Source: Streptomyces sp. Ag109_O5-1
Lineage (GTDB): Bacteria; Actinomycetota; Actinomycetes; Streptomycetales; Streptomycetaceae
DNA: 64,000 nucleotides
Direction of reading: 5' to 3'
NCBI RefSeq assembly: GCF_003814875.1
Contig: NZ_RKQF01000001.1
Span: forward strand, 9,672,001-9,736,000
This document shows, one piece after another, positions 15,746 to 24,188 of the stretch. The notes under the pieces were generated by a model. The model saw only the letters and a program-made list of their open reading frames with translations. It was not told the DNA's origin and searched no databases. Position numbers and translations under genes: made by a program. Each line of letters starts with the position of its first letter. Positions within the stretch are counted from its first letter, which is position 1.

Positions 15746-16126
15746 ATGCCGCATCTGACCGTCCACCTTCCAGAGAACAGGCTGACCGGGAACGAACCCA
15801 TGCTCGTCGCCGCACTGACCGACGCTATCGTCGACGTCTATGGCGAATGGGCCCGCGACCTCGTAAGCGTCCGCCTGGCCGGAGTCCCCGCAGGCCGTTT
15901 CGCGCAGGGCGGCAAGGCCGTGGACACAAATGCCTCGGTGATCTTGGGCGTCCGCGCTGGCGTCTTCGACCGCCCTGACGCTGCCCAGATCACCGCGCGC
16001 CTCGGCACCGGGCTCACCGACGCGATCACGCGCGTCGTCGGCGATGACCTCCGCGCCGGCACCATGGTCGAACTCGTGGCGTCACCGCCAGAACGTACCT
16101 TCGTCGGTGGCGCCCTCGCCGTGTGA
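15746..16126 (+). CDS. Tautomerase-superfamily protein (transposon cargo)
   Basis: The 126-residue protein begins MPHLTVHLPEN, so after removal of Met a Pro1 is exposed, the general base of 4-oxalocrotonate tautomerase and MIF-like enzymes. It continues with LVAALTDAIVDVYGEWARDLVSVRLAGVP and ends in VELVASPPERTFVGG, matching the longer cis-CaaD/MSAD-type tautomerases in overall size. The start ATG 15746 follows GGGAACGAGG. It probably detoxifies or isomerises a small unsaturated oxo acid and is probably repressed by the divergent MarR protein. The substrate is unknown. Confidence 0.82.
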   Translation: MPHLTVHLPENRLTGNEPMLVAALTDAIVDVYGEWARDLVSVRLAGVPAGRFAQGGKAVDTNASVILGVRAGVFDRPDAAQITARLGTGLTDAITRVVGDDLRAGTMVELVASPPERTFVGGALAV

Positions 16127-16167
16127 TCCCCCATCTGGGCCACCTCACGACCCGGCTGTCCTCAGGC

Positions 16168-16749
16168 TCAGCAGCGGTAGTAGGGGTGGAATGGGCTCCA
16201 CCGTGTTTCCGCGTCGGCTTCATCGGGCTGGCGCAGTGGCGGGATCGTTTCGCGAGGGAAGAACGCGTCGTAGATCCTCGGGCTTCGGTGGAAGGCGACG
16301 AACTTATGGGTGGAGAAATGCTGCTCAACCCATTGGATCAGGGGGTCCTTGCGGTCCTTGGGGACGTAGCCGAGAAGGATGTTGCGGACGGTGATCTGCT
16401 CGACGAGCCAGGTGACGTGGCCGGTGGCGACAGCGCGGCGGCGTTTGCCGACCCGCCAGGGCTCGCCGAGCGGCATCCGGACCTCGGCGCCGACGATGCC
16501 CATATACCGTTCGAGGTCGCCTACTTGGACTGCGTCGAAGGCCAGGCATTCACGCTCCGGCCACCGCAGATGATCCACCAGGTAGTACGCGTACGTCTTC
16601 TGGGTGCCAGTGCCGTCATGGACGCGCAGGAACCGGTCCGCCTCCGTGTGCAGGGTGCCCTCGGGCCAGACGATCGTCTACGATCGCCGTCCGTCCTTCC
16701 GCTCGATCCGCTGGACCCTCAAGTCCCCGACCACGATGTGCCGTACCAC
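16168..16749 (-). pseudogene. Tyrosine recombinase/integrase relic
   Basis: The frame starting at GTG 16749 reads VVRHIVVGDLRVQRIERKDG, then hits an in-frame TAG at 16678-16680 where a Trp (TGG) is expected. It resumes TIVWPEGTLHTEADRFLRV and the SAM-like core-binding domain GTQKTYAYYLVDHLRW and VGAEVRMPLGEPWRVGK. This resembles the N-terminal part of actinobacterial site-specific integrases. After about residue 100 the frame continues for roughly 85 residues that I do not recognise (HVTWLVEQITVRN to HPYYRC) and the catalytic RHRY domain is missing. It is broken by a nonsense codon and a deletion. Confidence 0.65.
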
Positions 16750-16842
16750 TCGTTCTCCGTACCGACTCCGGAACATGGCAGACGTTCCGGTCCCGGTCGG
16801 TAAACGAGCCCATGACGTCCATGTCACAGGCCCAGGCGGACA

Positions 16843-18066
16843 TCACGGGCAGCACAACTCACGGTCGGTAAAGACGGCAATGATCCACTCGTCGAGAAGG
16901 TTCTGAAGTTCGGACAGCGACCACAGCGGCCCGTCTTCCAGGCCGCGGCCCCGGCGGTCCGTCGTTGAGCCGGTGTATCCCGCGACGAACTGAGCGAACA
17001 ACGTGGCCACGGAGCCCAGGGTCTTCTCGATCGTGCCCTAGTCGGTCGGCGTCGCCTTGTGCGCCGGCTGAAGGTTGGTGCCCAGGTAACGGCAGGAGGA
17101 CCTGAAGGCGTGCGAAACGAACACGCTTCCGTGGTCGCAGACGATCGTCTCCGGCACGATCACCGGACGGGCAGCCGCATGCTCCAGGCGCTCGTCGATG
17201 CTCAGCAGCCGCCGGTGCGGCAACGCTGACCGGGACATCCGCAGGGCTACCGCCCAGCCCGGACGCATGGACTCAGGAGTGACACTGCGAGCCAGCAACG
17301 CGGAGGCGTCCGCGGCCTTCGTGGAGGGCCGCAGCACCGCTGCGGTGATCGACCTGGTGGCGATGTCGACCATGGCCGTCAGCTCGACCTTCTCGGCGAC
17401 GCCGTCATCCAGCCGCACCAGCACATCCATCGGCGTGGAATCGATCTGCATCAGCTCACCGGGCGCACTGGCCGGTACTTCGCCGAACGGCCCGGACGGA
17501 CGTGCCCCGACCGAGCGGCGGGTGCGGGCCGACCCGGTGGCGTGGGTGCCGACGGCGAGCTTGTCGAACAGCCGGTAGAGCGTGGCCCGAGACGGCAGCT
17601 CAACCTCGGCGGTCTCCTCCCTGCCGGACAGAATCTGTTGGGTCCGCCAGAGAGTGAAGCCGATGGTCCTCGACGACGCGTCGGCGGTCTCGGAGATCGC
17701 CTGTCGCATCGCCTCCACCACAACTGGGTCGACCTGGCCGAAGGCCTGCATCTGCTTGGCCGACCGGCCGTCCGCCAGCCCGACCAGCCCATCCCGCTGG
17801 TAACGCTGGCGCCGTTGCTTGATGCCGCTGGCCGACACCTGATGCCCGGCCGCCGTCAGCTCGGCAGCCTTGGCCCGCTTGCGCTGGGCCAGCGAGTGCC
17901 CGTTCGGGTCGAACTCCGGCCGCGGCTTGGTCCCTTCCGGAGCATCCGGCGGCAAACCGTGCAGAACCTCCAGGATGTGCCTCTCCCACCAGCGGGCCTG
18001 CTCGGCGGCAGCCTCGGGGAACTCCGCGATCCGGGAGGTCGGCGGCACCCGCCTCTTGCCGGTCAC
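16843..18066 (-). pseudogene. TnsB-like transposase, nonsense codon and truncated C-terminus
   Basis: The first 342 residues are a TnsB/Mu-type DDE transposase: an N-terminal helix-turn-helix region with SASGIKQRRQRYQRDGLVGL, then the catalytic core with MQIDSTPMDVLV (first Asp) and ETIVCDHGSVF (second Asp). At 17038-17040 a TAG interrupts TPTD-GTIEKTLGS, where a Lys codon (AAG) is expected, just before the presumed catalytic Glu in TIEK. The same frame continues through SLSELQNLLDEWIIAV and then diverges, ending at 16843, so the C-terminal domain that binds TnsC is lost. The start (GTG) overlaps the TnsA stop by 4 bp. It is inactive in its present form. Confidence 0.82.
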
Positions 18067-18816
18067 CGGTCAACTCCACTGACCCAGTGCACGATCGTGC
18101 GAGGTCCCAGCAACTCGACCGTCATGTCCGCGGCAGCCAGCACCTGAAGCCAGAGGAGGTGGAACAGCACTGGCAGCGTCGACAGCCGGTCCCCTGCCGC
18201 ATCCGCCCCCACCATCAGCGGTCCCGGGATGGAGAAGACCTCCCGAAGCCGGGCCGCGGCCGAGTCGTGCAGACAGCGGGGGTGCCGGTAGCGCGACAGC
18301 CACCGGATATTCGCGAGCAGCACCGCGTCGGGTATCCCCAGCCGCTCGAACCTCCACCCGGCCTGGGCACAGAGCAGACGCGTCGCCTCGAACGCTTCGG
18401 CGTCCTTCGGTTCGATCCGCTCGTCCGCACGGACATCGACGACCATGGCGGAGCCGTCCGCGCGGCGCACGAAGTAGTCCGGGGCGTGCCGACGCTCCCG
18501 CTCGCCGTCATGCCAGTGCAGCCAGAACGGCTGCGAGCTGATCCCCACCACGTCCCGATCGAAGTCCATCAGCAGCAGCCGGTCCCGCTCCAGCCACGAC
18601 TCGATAGCCGACGTGCCGCCCGGTCGTCGCCGCCCAGTACCAGCCCGGGAAGTGACGCTCACCTCGCGACCACCGGAACGTACGTACCGGATCGACGTCC
18701 TCGAACCGGCCCGTCACACAGTCCCGCAGCGGACGCCGACGGCGTCCGTGCGCTACGTCCACGTACGACAACTCGACGCACGGCCCCGCCTGATCCACCT
18801 CAGCCGGTACAGCCAT
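18063..18816 (-). pseudogene. TnsA-like endonuclease, single-base frameshift
   Basis: The N-terminal part, from ATG 18816, reads VELSYVDVAHGRRRRPLRDC and then RGERHFPGWYWAATTGRHVGY. At about 18604 one extra base shifts the frame; in the next frame the expected continuation is ESWLERDRLLLMDFDRDVVGI, then APDYFVRRADGSAMVVDVR. Joined, the two frames give a TnsA-type heteromeric transposase endonuclease of normal length with the acidic residues of its restriction-enzyme fold. TnsA cuts the 5' strands of the element while TnsB cuts the 3' strands. The gene overlaps TnsB by 4 bp, the usual tnsAB order. Confidence 0.82.
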
Positions 18817-18919
18817 CCAGCACCCCCAGCGCTCTCAACCGCGCGACTAGGTTCGCTGAGACAGAAGCCCGAACGACTCGGTTCGCTGAGAAAACGACTC
18901 GATTGAGTGAGACAGGACA

Positions 18920-18924
18920 TCGGC
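18920..18924. repeat. Right target site duplication of the Tn7-like element (TCGGC)
   Basis: TCGGC directly follows the right terminus ACA at 18919 and matches the five bases before the left terminus. Confidence 0.85.
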
Positions 18925-18955
18925 GTTCGGAAGGGGCTTGTCATCCGAACGCTCC

Positions 18956-19002
18956 CGATATATCGTTGAGGCATCGCGAATGATACGCGACAGATCAACG
19001 AT
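18956..19002. promoter_or_regulatory. Probable PadR operator
   Basis: CGATATATCG (18956-18965) is a perfect palindrome. Overlapping it, ATCGTTGA (18962-18969) pairs with TCAACGAT (18995-19002). Both lie just before the PadR gene. PadR regulators usually repress their own promoter through ATAT-centred palindromes. Confidence 0.55.
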
Positions 19003-19019
19003 GGAATGGAGTGATTGCC

Positions 19020-19655
19020 ATGCGTTCCCACGGATTCGAGCGTGGACATGGACAGGACGGCCCTCGCTCGCAGGGGCGGGGTGGTTTCGGTGGACGTGAA
19101 GGCCGCCGTGCGGCATTCGGGCCCTTCGGTCCGGGTGGCCCCGGCTTCGGCCCCGGCGGGCCCGGTTTCGGCCCCGGGCACTGGGGGCCGCGAGGGCGCG
19201 GAGGCCCGAGGGGGAGGGCGCGGCGCGGTGACGTACGTGCCTCGATCCTGGCCCTGCTGAAGGACCGCCCGATGCACGGATACGAGATGATCCAGGAGAT
19301 CGCCGAGCGCAGCGGCGGTGCGTGGAAGCCCAGCCCCGGCTCGGTCTACCCCACCCTTCAGCTGCTGGAGGACGAGGGCCTGATCGTCAGTGAGAGCGAG
19401 GGCGGCAAGAAGCTGTTCTCGCTCACCGACAGCGGCCGCGGTGCCGCCGAGGAGGGCCCGGACGCCCCCTGGGAAGAGGCTTCCCGCGGGGTCGACTTCG
19501 AGGCACTGGGCGAGATCCGCCAGGCCGGCTTCGGGCTGATGGAGGCCTTCGGGCAGGTCTGGAAGACCGGCACCAAGGAACAGCGCGAGAAGGCGCTGGC
19601 CGTCATCAACGAGACCCGCAAGAAGCTGTACCTCATCCTCGCCGACGAGGACTGA
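19020..19655 (+). CDS. PadR-family transcriptional regulator
   Basis: The 211-residue protein starts with a glycine/arginine-rich tail of about 65 residues (FGPGGPGFGPGGPG type repeats). The PadR winged helix follows: ASILALLKDRPMHGYEMIQEIAERSGGAWKPSPGSVYPTLQLLEDEGLI, then FSLTDSGRGAA. The C-terminal helix for dimerisation runs from about 160. ATG 19020 is chosen because of GGAG 8 nt upstream. No clear target gene is adjacent, and the palindromes upstream suggest autoregulation. The basic, glycine-rich N-terminal tail is common in Streptomyces PadR proteins and may add DNA contacts. Confidence 0.9.
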   Translation: MRSHGFERGHGQDGPRSQGRGGFGGREGRRAAFGPFGPGGPGFGPGGPGFGPGHWGPRGRGGPRGRARRGDVRASILALLKDRPMHGYEMIQEIAERSGGAWKPSPGSVYPTLQLLEDEGLIVSESEGGKKLFSLTDSGRGAAEEGPDAPWEEASRGVDFEALGEIRQAGFGLMEAFGQVWKTGTKEQREKALAVINETRKKLYLILADED

Positions 19656-19667
19656 CCCACGGTGCAC

Positions 19668-19702
19668 AGGGCGCCCCTCGGATCACTCCAAGGGGCGCCT
19701 TC
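19668..19702. terminator. Bidirectional terminator between PadR and SRPBCC genes
   Basis: GGCGCCCCT pairs perfectly with AGGGGCGCC across a 12-nt loop between the convergent stops. Confidence 0.75.
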
Positions 19703-19722
19703 GCGTACCTGGAGGGACGGAC

Positions 19723-20151
19723 TCAGGCCACCAGCCCGCCCAGCTTGCGCAGCGACTCGTTCAGGGCCGCCGTCGCCGAGTCCTTGAGCTTGCCCGCCAT
19801 CAGGGACACGGCCGCGCCCGTGAACTCGCCGTCGATCCGCACCCCGGTCGCGCCCCCGTCGGGGGTCAGGGTGTAGCGCGTCGCGACGGTCACCGCCATC
19901 GGGCCCTTGCCGCGGATCGCCAGCACCCGTGCCGGCTCCAGCTCCTCGATGGTCCACTCGACCTCCGCCGGGAAGCCCATCAGCTTCATGTTCTCCTGGA
20001 AGGTCCCGCCCACCGCCAGGGTCTCGGGGCCGCCCTTGGGGAAATTGGTGTGGGTCGCGTTCCACTCCCCGTACGCCGACCAGTCGGTGAGCTGTGCCCA
20101 CACCTTCTCGGCCGGTGCCTGGATGCGTGCCTCAGCGCTGACTTCGGCCAT
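19723..20151 (-). CDS. SRPBCC-family protein
   Basis: The 142-residue protein is a START/Bet v 1-like (SRPBCC, polyketide-cyclase-type) domain: IQAPAEKVWAQLTDWSAYGEWNATH at about 10-34, the strand VEWTIEELEPARVLAIRG near 62-79 and a long C-terminal helix GAAVSLMAGKLKDSATAALNESLRKLG. The fold binds small hydrophobic ligands. No biosynthetic genes surround it, so it is probably a stand-alone lipid or ligand-binding protein. Confidence 0.85.
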   Translation of the reverse strand: MAEVSAEARIQAPAEKVWAQLTDWSAYGEWNATHTNFPKGGPETLAVGGTFQENMKLMGFPAEVEWTIEELEPARVLAIRGKGPMAVTVATRYTLTPDGGATGVRIDGEFTGAAVSLMAGKLKDSATAALNESLRKLGGLVA

Positions 20152-20411
20152 GCGACCACCCCTTCGTATCGGGCTACGGTGTCGCGGAACGTAGCCGCAG
20201 GGCCTCGAACATTCAATACTGATGAACCGTCAGGAAATGTGCGGGCCCATCCGACGTCTCTCCGCCGTGCCGAACAGGTCCCATGCGCGGGAACCGGCCT
20301 GATCTCATCCGTAGGGAGGAGATTCCGTCCGGCCGTGTCCACTCTGCGTGGGACGGGGAAATGCTTCCCCCCGGGGATGACTTGCGCCCTTGGGGTTGAT
20401 GAGGTGGGGAT

Positions 20412-20987
20412 GTGCAACCCCGTATTCCCCGCCAGCCCGCCCAGGACCAGGGCACCATCCACGCGGACGACGATGCCGGGCTCGGCGCCGAGCTGGCAGC
20501 GGTGGTCGCCGGTGCGCGCAGAAGGGCCGTGCGGGATGGAGACCGGCAGGTCGACACCGCCCATCTGCTGCACTCACTGATCGAGTCCGACCCCGAGGTC
20601 CGCGCCGCCGTCGGCGACGCCCCGCAACTCGCCCGCCTGCTCGGCTACCTCGTGCAGCGCAGCATCGGTTACGGGCTGCGCTGGCAGGGCGCGGTCGAGG
20701 ACTCCGGCGCGCTGCCCGTCGTCCGGCCCGCCGAGGGCAAGGGAGACGGCGCGTGGTCGCCGGTGGCGGCGGCCGCCCTGGAGTACGCCCGCTGCCGTGC
20801 CCGGCGTCGCGGAGCGGACCGTGCCGACGGCGCCGATCTGCTCGCGGGCCTGGTCGTCGACCCGGAGTCCCGGGCCGTTGAGGTACTGGAGCGCGCCGGT
20901 GTGGCCGCCCATGACCTGGCCGTCCGGATCGACGGGGACGGTGCGGTTCGGGATCCCGGGACGGGAAGCCGCACGTCCAGCCGCTGA
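20412..20987 (+). CDS. Clp N-terminal repeat domain protein
   Basis: The 191-residue protein has two Clp N-terminal (R) repeats: VDTAHLLHSLIESDPEVRAAVG near 47 and ADGADLLAGLVVDPESRAVEVLERAGV near 138. It lacks AAA+ domains, so it cannot unfold proteins itself. Such stand-alone proteins are common in Streptomyces and may bind substrates or adaptors of ClpC. The GTG start follows GAGGTGGGG. Confidence 0.8.
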   Translation: MQPRIPRQPAQDQGTIHADDDAGLGAELAAVVAGARRRAVRDGDRQVDTAHLLHSLIESDPEVRAAVGDAPQLARLLGYLVQRSIGYGLRWQGAVEDSGALPVVRPAEGKGDGAWSPVAAAALEYARCRARRRGADRADGADLLAGLVVDPESRAVEVLERAGVAAHDLAVRIDGDGAVRDPGTGSRTSSR

Positions 20988-21039
20988 GACAGGTGCCATG
21001 GGGGGTGACGCTCATGTCGCCCCCTGTCATCATGTGCCG

Positions 21040-22017
21040 GTGCGCACCACTGACAACAGCCATGGAAAGGGCCTCGGGCTCTCCCTCGCCATCGGATCGG
21101 CGCTCGCCTTCGGCGGGTCCGGCGTCGCCGCGAAGCCCCTGATCGAGGCCGGGCTCGCGCCGCTGCAGGTGGTGTGGCTGCGGGTGGCCGGCGCCGCGCT
21201 GGTGATGCTGCCGCTCGCCGTCCGCCACCGCGACCTGCCGCGCCGCCGGCCCGCGCTGCTCGCAGGGTTCGGCCTGCTCGCCGTCGCCGGCGTCCAGGCC
21301 TGCTACTTCGCCGCGATCTCCCGCATACCGGTGGGGGTGGCGCTGCTCGTGGAATACCTCGCCCCCGCCCTGGTGCTCGGCTGGGTCCGCTTCGTGCAGC
21401 GACGGCCGGTCACCCGCGCGGCCGCGCTCGGCGTCGCCCTCGCGGCCGGCGGCCTCGCGTGTGTCGTGGAGGTGTGGTCGGGGCTGAGCTTCGACGCGCT
21501 GGGGCTGCTGCTGGCGCTGGGGGCGGCGTGCTGCCAGGTGGGGTACTTCGTCCTGTCCGACCACGGCGGGGACGAAGGCGGCGAAGGGGCGGACCCGCTC
21601 GGGGTCATCGCCTACGGGTTGCTGGTGGGCGCGGGGCTGCTGACCGTGGTGGCGCGGCCATGGGAGATCGACTGGTCGGTGCTGGGCGGCTCCGCGCGGA
21701 TGAACGGGGTTTCGGTGCCGGCGGCCGCGTTGCTGGCGTGGATCGTGCTGGTGGCGACGGTCGTCGCCTACATCACGGGGGTGTTGTCGGTGCGGCGGCT
21801 GTCTCCGCAGGTGGCGGGGGTCGTGGCCTGCCTTGAGGCGGTGGTGGCGACGGTGCTGGCCTGGGTGCTGCTGGGGGAGCACCTGTCTGCGCCGCAGGTG
21901 GTGGGCGGGGTGATTGTGCTGGTCGGGGCGTTCATCGCGCAGTCGTCGACACCCGCCAAGGGCTCTGCTGAGCCCTTGGCGCGCAGTGAGGGTGTCGTAC
22001 GGGAGCCGGCCGTCTGA
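21040..22017 (+). CDS. EamA/DMT-family transporter
   Basis: The protein of about 325 residues is an EamA permease with ten hydrophobic segments, from LGLSLAIGSALAFGGSGVAAKPLIEAG to VVGGVIVLVGAFIAQSS near the end. RhtA-like members export threonine, homoserine or other amino acids. The start is uncertain: GTG 21040 gives the conserved N-terminus, while ATG 20998 adds 14 residues and lies 10 bp after the Clp-N gene. A dispersed repeat follows its 3' end. Confidence 0.85.
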   Translation: MRTTDNSHGKGLGLSLAIGSALAFGGSGVAAKPLIEAGLAPLQVVWLRVAGAALVMLPLAVRHRDLPRRRPALLAGFGLLAVAGVQACYFAAISRIPVGVALLVEYLAPALVLGWVRFVQRRPVTRAAALGVALAAGGLACVVEVWSGLSFDALGLLLALGAACCQVGYFVLSDHGGDEGGEGADPLGVIAYGLLVGAGLLTVVARPWEIDWSVLGGSARMNGVSVPAAALLAWIVLVATVVAYITGVLSVRRLSPQVAGVVACLEAVVATVLAWVLLGEHLSAPQVVGGVIVLVGAFIAQSSTPAKGSAEPLARSEGVVREPAV

Positions 22018-22040
22018 GCGTTGTCGGCTGCCGGTCCGTT

Positions 22041-22106
22041 GTGGCTGGTCGCGCCCACGCGGCGAAGCCGCAGATCAGATACAGCCCCGCGCCCCTGAAG
22101 GGGCGC
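22041..22106 (+). repeat. Dispersed Streptomyces-type intergenic repeat, copy 1
   Basis: The core reads GGTCGCGCCCACGCGGC, then AGCCGCAGATC and CAGCCCCGCGCCCCT with a GGGGCGC tail. It lies between convergent stops. Related copies occur at 35364-35411 (inverted), 54317-54383 and 56714-56772. GCCCCT/AGGGGC can form a short hairpin, so it may help end transcription. Confidence 0.75.
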
Positions 22107-22112
22107 TTCGCA

Positions 22113-22802
22113 TCAGCGCGTCTTCAGGTACGGCGGTACCGCGACGTCCGCCGCCAGGTCGCCGTTGGCGATCGGGGTGTCGTACCCCTTCCGTACCGGG
22201 ACCACGCCCGCCCAGTGGGGGAGGCCCATGTCCTCCGGGTCGTCGTTGGCGTCGCCCGTGCGGGTCTTGGCGGAGACCTCGTCGAGATCGAGGCGGATCA
22301 CCGCGGTCGCGGCCAGTTCCTTCCTGTTGGCCGGGCGGGAGTCGGCCGAGCGGCCCGGCACCACATGGTCGACCAGGGCGTCCAGCGCGATGCGCTTCTC
22401 CTCGGGGTCGGTGACCTGGTGGGCGATGCCGTGCACCACGACCGAGCGGTAGTTGATCGAGTGGTGGAAGGCAGAGCGGGCCAGCACCAGGCCGTCGACA
22501 TGGGTGACCGTCACGCACACCCGGAGCCCGGGGTCGGTCTGCCCGCTCATCCGCAGCGGACGCGAGCCCGTCGAACCGTGCAGGTACAGCACCTCGCCGA
22601 CCCGGCCGAACAGCGTCGGCAGCACCACGGGCGCGCCGTCGCGCACGAAGGCGAGGTGGCAGACGTAGGCCTCGTCGAGGATCGAGTGGACCAGGTCCCT
22701 GTCGTACGACGCCCGGTCGGCGGCGCGGGTGGGAACGGTGCGGTCGGTCTTGGGGTAGGCGGTGGGCTGCGTCGGCACGGTTCCCTGTGTCGCCGTCTCC
22801 AT
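22113..22802 (-). CDS. Pyridoxamine 5'-phosphate oxidase-family protein
   Basis: The 229-residue protein has the split-barrel flavin-binding fold: DEAYVCHLAFVRDGAPVVLPTLFGRVGEVLYLHGSTGS near residue 50-87, then VTVTHVDGLVLARSAFHHSINYRSVVVHG near 102-130. This is the FMN-binding PNPOx-like group, not the short F420 type. ATG 22802 is chosen because GGAG lies 7 nt upstream. It is divergent from a MocR-type PLP-dependent regulator with a 12-bp palindrome between. This suggests a link to vitamin B6 or amine sensing. Confidence 0.85.
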   Translation of the reverse strand: METATQGTVPTQPTAYPKTDRTVPTRAADRASYDRDLVHSILDEAYVCHLAFVRDGAPVVLPTLFGRVGEVLYLHGSTGSRPLRMSGQTDPGLRVCVTVTHVDGLVLARSAFHHSINYRSVVVHGIAHQVTDPEEKRIALDALVDHVVPGRSADSRPANRKELAATAVIRLDLDEVSAKTRTGDANDDPEDMGLPHWAGVVPVRKGYDTPIANGDLAADVAVPPYLKTR

Positions 22803-22815
22803 TGCGGATCTCCAT

Positions 22816-22827
22816 TGCACTAGTGCA
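22816..22827. promoter_or_regulatory. 12-bp palindrome between the MocR and PNPOx-like genes
   Basis: TGCACTAGTGCA is a perfect palindrome 13 bp before the PNPOx-like start and 2 bp before the MocR ATG. It is the likely MocR operator and would block both genes. Confidence 0.6.
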
Positions 22828-22829
22828 TA

Positions 22830-24170
22830 ATGTTCTTTGTGCTAGGAGAATATCCGATTCAGGGGCAGGGTGCAGCAGGGATTGCTGCCAGCGTCGAGCG
22901 TGCGGTGGGTTCCGGCGAGCTGGAACCAGGCCAACTGCTGCCACCCATGCGGGAGTTGGCCACCCGGCTCGGGGTGAATCCCAATACGGTCGCGGCCGCG
23001 TACCGCACCCTGCGGGAGCGCGGGGTCATCGAGACCGCCGGCCGGCGGGGCAGCCGGATCCGGCCCAAGCCGGCGACGACCGGGCGGGACCAGATCCGGG
23101 TGGTCGTGCCGGAAGGGGTGCGCGACCTGTCCGACGGCAACCCCGACACCGCACTGCTCCCACCCCTGGTGGCGGCGTTCGCCGCGGCCGCCGCGCAGAG
23201 CGAACGCGAGCCCGTGCTGTACGGCGACGATCCGGTGGAGCCGGAGCTGGCGCGCCTGGCCCGGGCCGCCCTGGACGCCGACGGGGTGCCGGACGGCCCC
23301 GTCGCCGTCGCCTCCGGCTCGCTCGACGCCGTGGAGCGGGTGCTCATGGCGCATCTCAAGCCCGGCGACGAGGTCGCCGTGGAGGACCCCGGCTGGGGCA
23401 GCCTGCTGGATCTGGTCCCCGCGCTGGGACTGCGCGCGGTCCCCGTCGGTGTCGACGACGAAGGGCCGCGTCCGGACGACGCGCGACGCGCACTGCGGTC
23501 AGGCGCCCGCGCCCTGATCGTCACGGACCGGGCGCAGAACCCGACGGGCGCCACGGTGACGGCTCCCCGCGCGCAGGAACTGCGGGCGGTGCTGCGGGAT
23601 CACCCGGACGTGCTGCTGATCGAGGACGACCACGGCCACGACATCGTCGACGTGCCGCTGCACCCGCTGGCGGGGGTGACCCGGCACTGGGCCTTCGTAC
23701 GTTCCGTCGCCAAGGCGTGGGGGCCGGATCTGCGGCTCGCGGTGCTCACCGGGGACGCGGTCACCGTCGACCGGGTGCGCGGACGGCAGCGGCTGGGCCC
23801 GGGCTGGGTGAGCCGGATCCTCCAGCGGGCCGTGGTGCGCTTGTGGAGCGACGGCGCGGTGGACCCCCGCGAGGTGGCCGCGTCGTACCGCGCCCGCCGG
23901 GACGCCCTGATCGGGGCGCTGGCCGAGCGCGGAGTGGCGGCGCACGGCGTCACCGGGATGAACGTGTGGGTGCCGGTTCCCGATGAGACGGGTGCGGTGG
24001 CGCGCCTGCTGCACGGGGGCTGGGCGGTCGCCCCCGGGGCCCGGTTCCGGCTGGGCTCGCCTCCCGGTGTCCGCATCACGATCGCGACGCTGACCTCCGA
24101 GGAGGCGGACCGGCTGGCGGACGCGGTGGCGAAGGCCGTCGGGCCGACCACGGGCCGGATCCGGGCCTAG
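22830..24170 (+). CDS. MocR/PdxR-type GntR regulator with aminotransferase-like domain
   Basis: The 446-residue protein has a GntR winged helix at about 15-75 (SGELEPGQLLPPMRELATRLGVNPNTVAAAYRTLRERGVIETAGRRG), then a fold-type I aminotransferase-like domain at about 95-440. Its PLP-lysine region reads FVRSVAKAWGPDLRLAV near 295, with DRAQNPTGATVTA near 233. MocR regulators use PLP as ligand rather than for catalysis. The ATG is very close to the palindrome, so the mRNA may be nearly leaderless; GTG 22839 is an alternative start. It probably controls the divergent PNPOx-like gene. Confidence 0.9.
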   Translation: MFFVLGEYPIQGQGAAGIAASVERAVGSGELEPGQLLPPMRELATRLGVNPNTVAAAYRTLRERGVIETAGRRGSRIRPKPATTGRDQIRVVVPEGVRDLSDGNPDTALLPPLVAAFAAAAAQSEREPVLYGDDPVEPELARLARAALDADGVPDGPVAVASGSLDAVERVLMAHLKPGDEVAVEDPGWGSLLDLVPALGLRAVPVGVDDEGPRPDDARRALRSGARALIVTDRAQNPTGATVTAPRAQELRAVLRDHPDVLLIEDDHGHDIVDVPLHPLAGVTRHWAFVRSVAKAWGPDLRLAVLTGDAVTVDRVRGRQRLGPGWVSRILQRAVVRLWSDGAVDPREVAASYRARRDALIGALAERGVAAHGVTGMNVWVPVPDETGAVARLLHGGWAVAPGARFRLGSPPGVRITIATLTSEEADRLADAVAKAVGPTTGRIRA

Positions 24171-24188
24171 TTCCCGGGCCTGGCCCCC

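Larger units (their letters stand above)
15090..18919. mobile_element. Tn7-like (TnsAB) transposon, 3,830 bp, transposition genes inactivated
   Basis: The left end begins TGTCCTGTCTCA and the right end finishes TGAGACAGGACA, giving perfect 12-bp terminal inverted repeats of the TGT...ACA type, flanked by a perfect TCGGC duplication. Inside the ends lie repeated GGTTCGTTGAGACA-like motifs that look like TnsB binding sites: inverted near 15094 and direct at 15138-15156 and 15161-15180 on the left, and at 18844-18864, 18874-18894 and 18895-18915 on the right. The element contains a MarR/tautomerase cargo pair, an integrase relic, and TnsB-like and TnsA-like genes. TnsA is frameshifted, TnsB has an internal TAG and a truncated C-terminus, and no TnsC or TnsD/TniQ gene is present, so it cannot move by itself. 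The intact ends suggest fairly recent insertion or possible trans-mobilisation. Confidence 0.9.

Noticed and set aside
17038..17040. Readthrough or recoding of the TAG in the TnsB-like gene
   Set aside because: The C-terminal domain is missing anyway and TnsA is frameshifted, so simple gene decay explains the stop codon.
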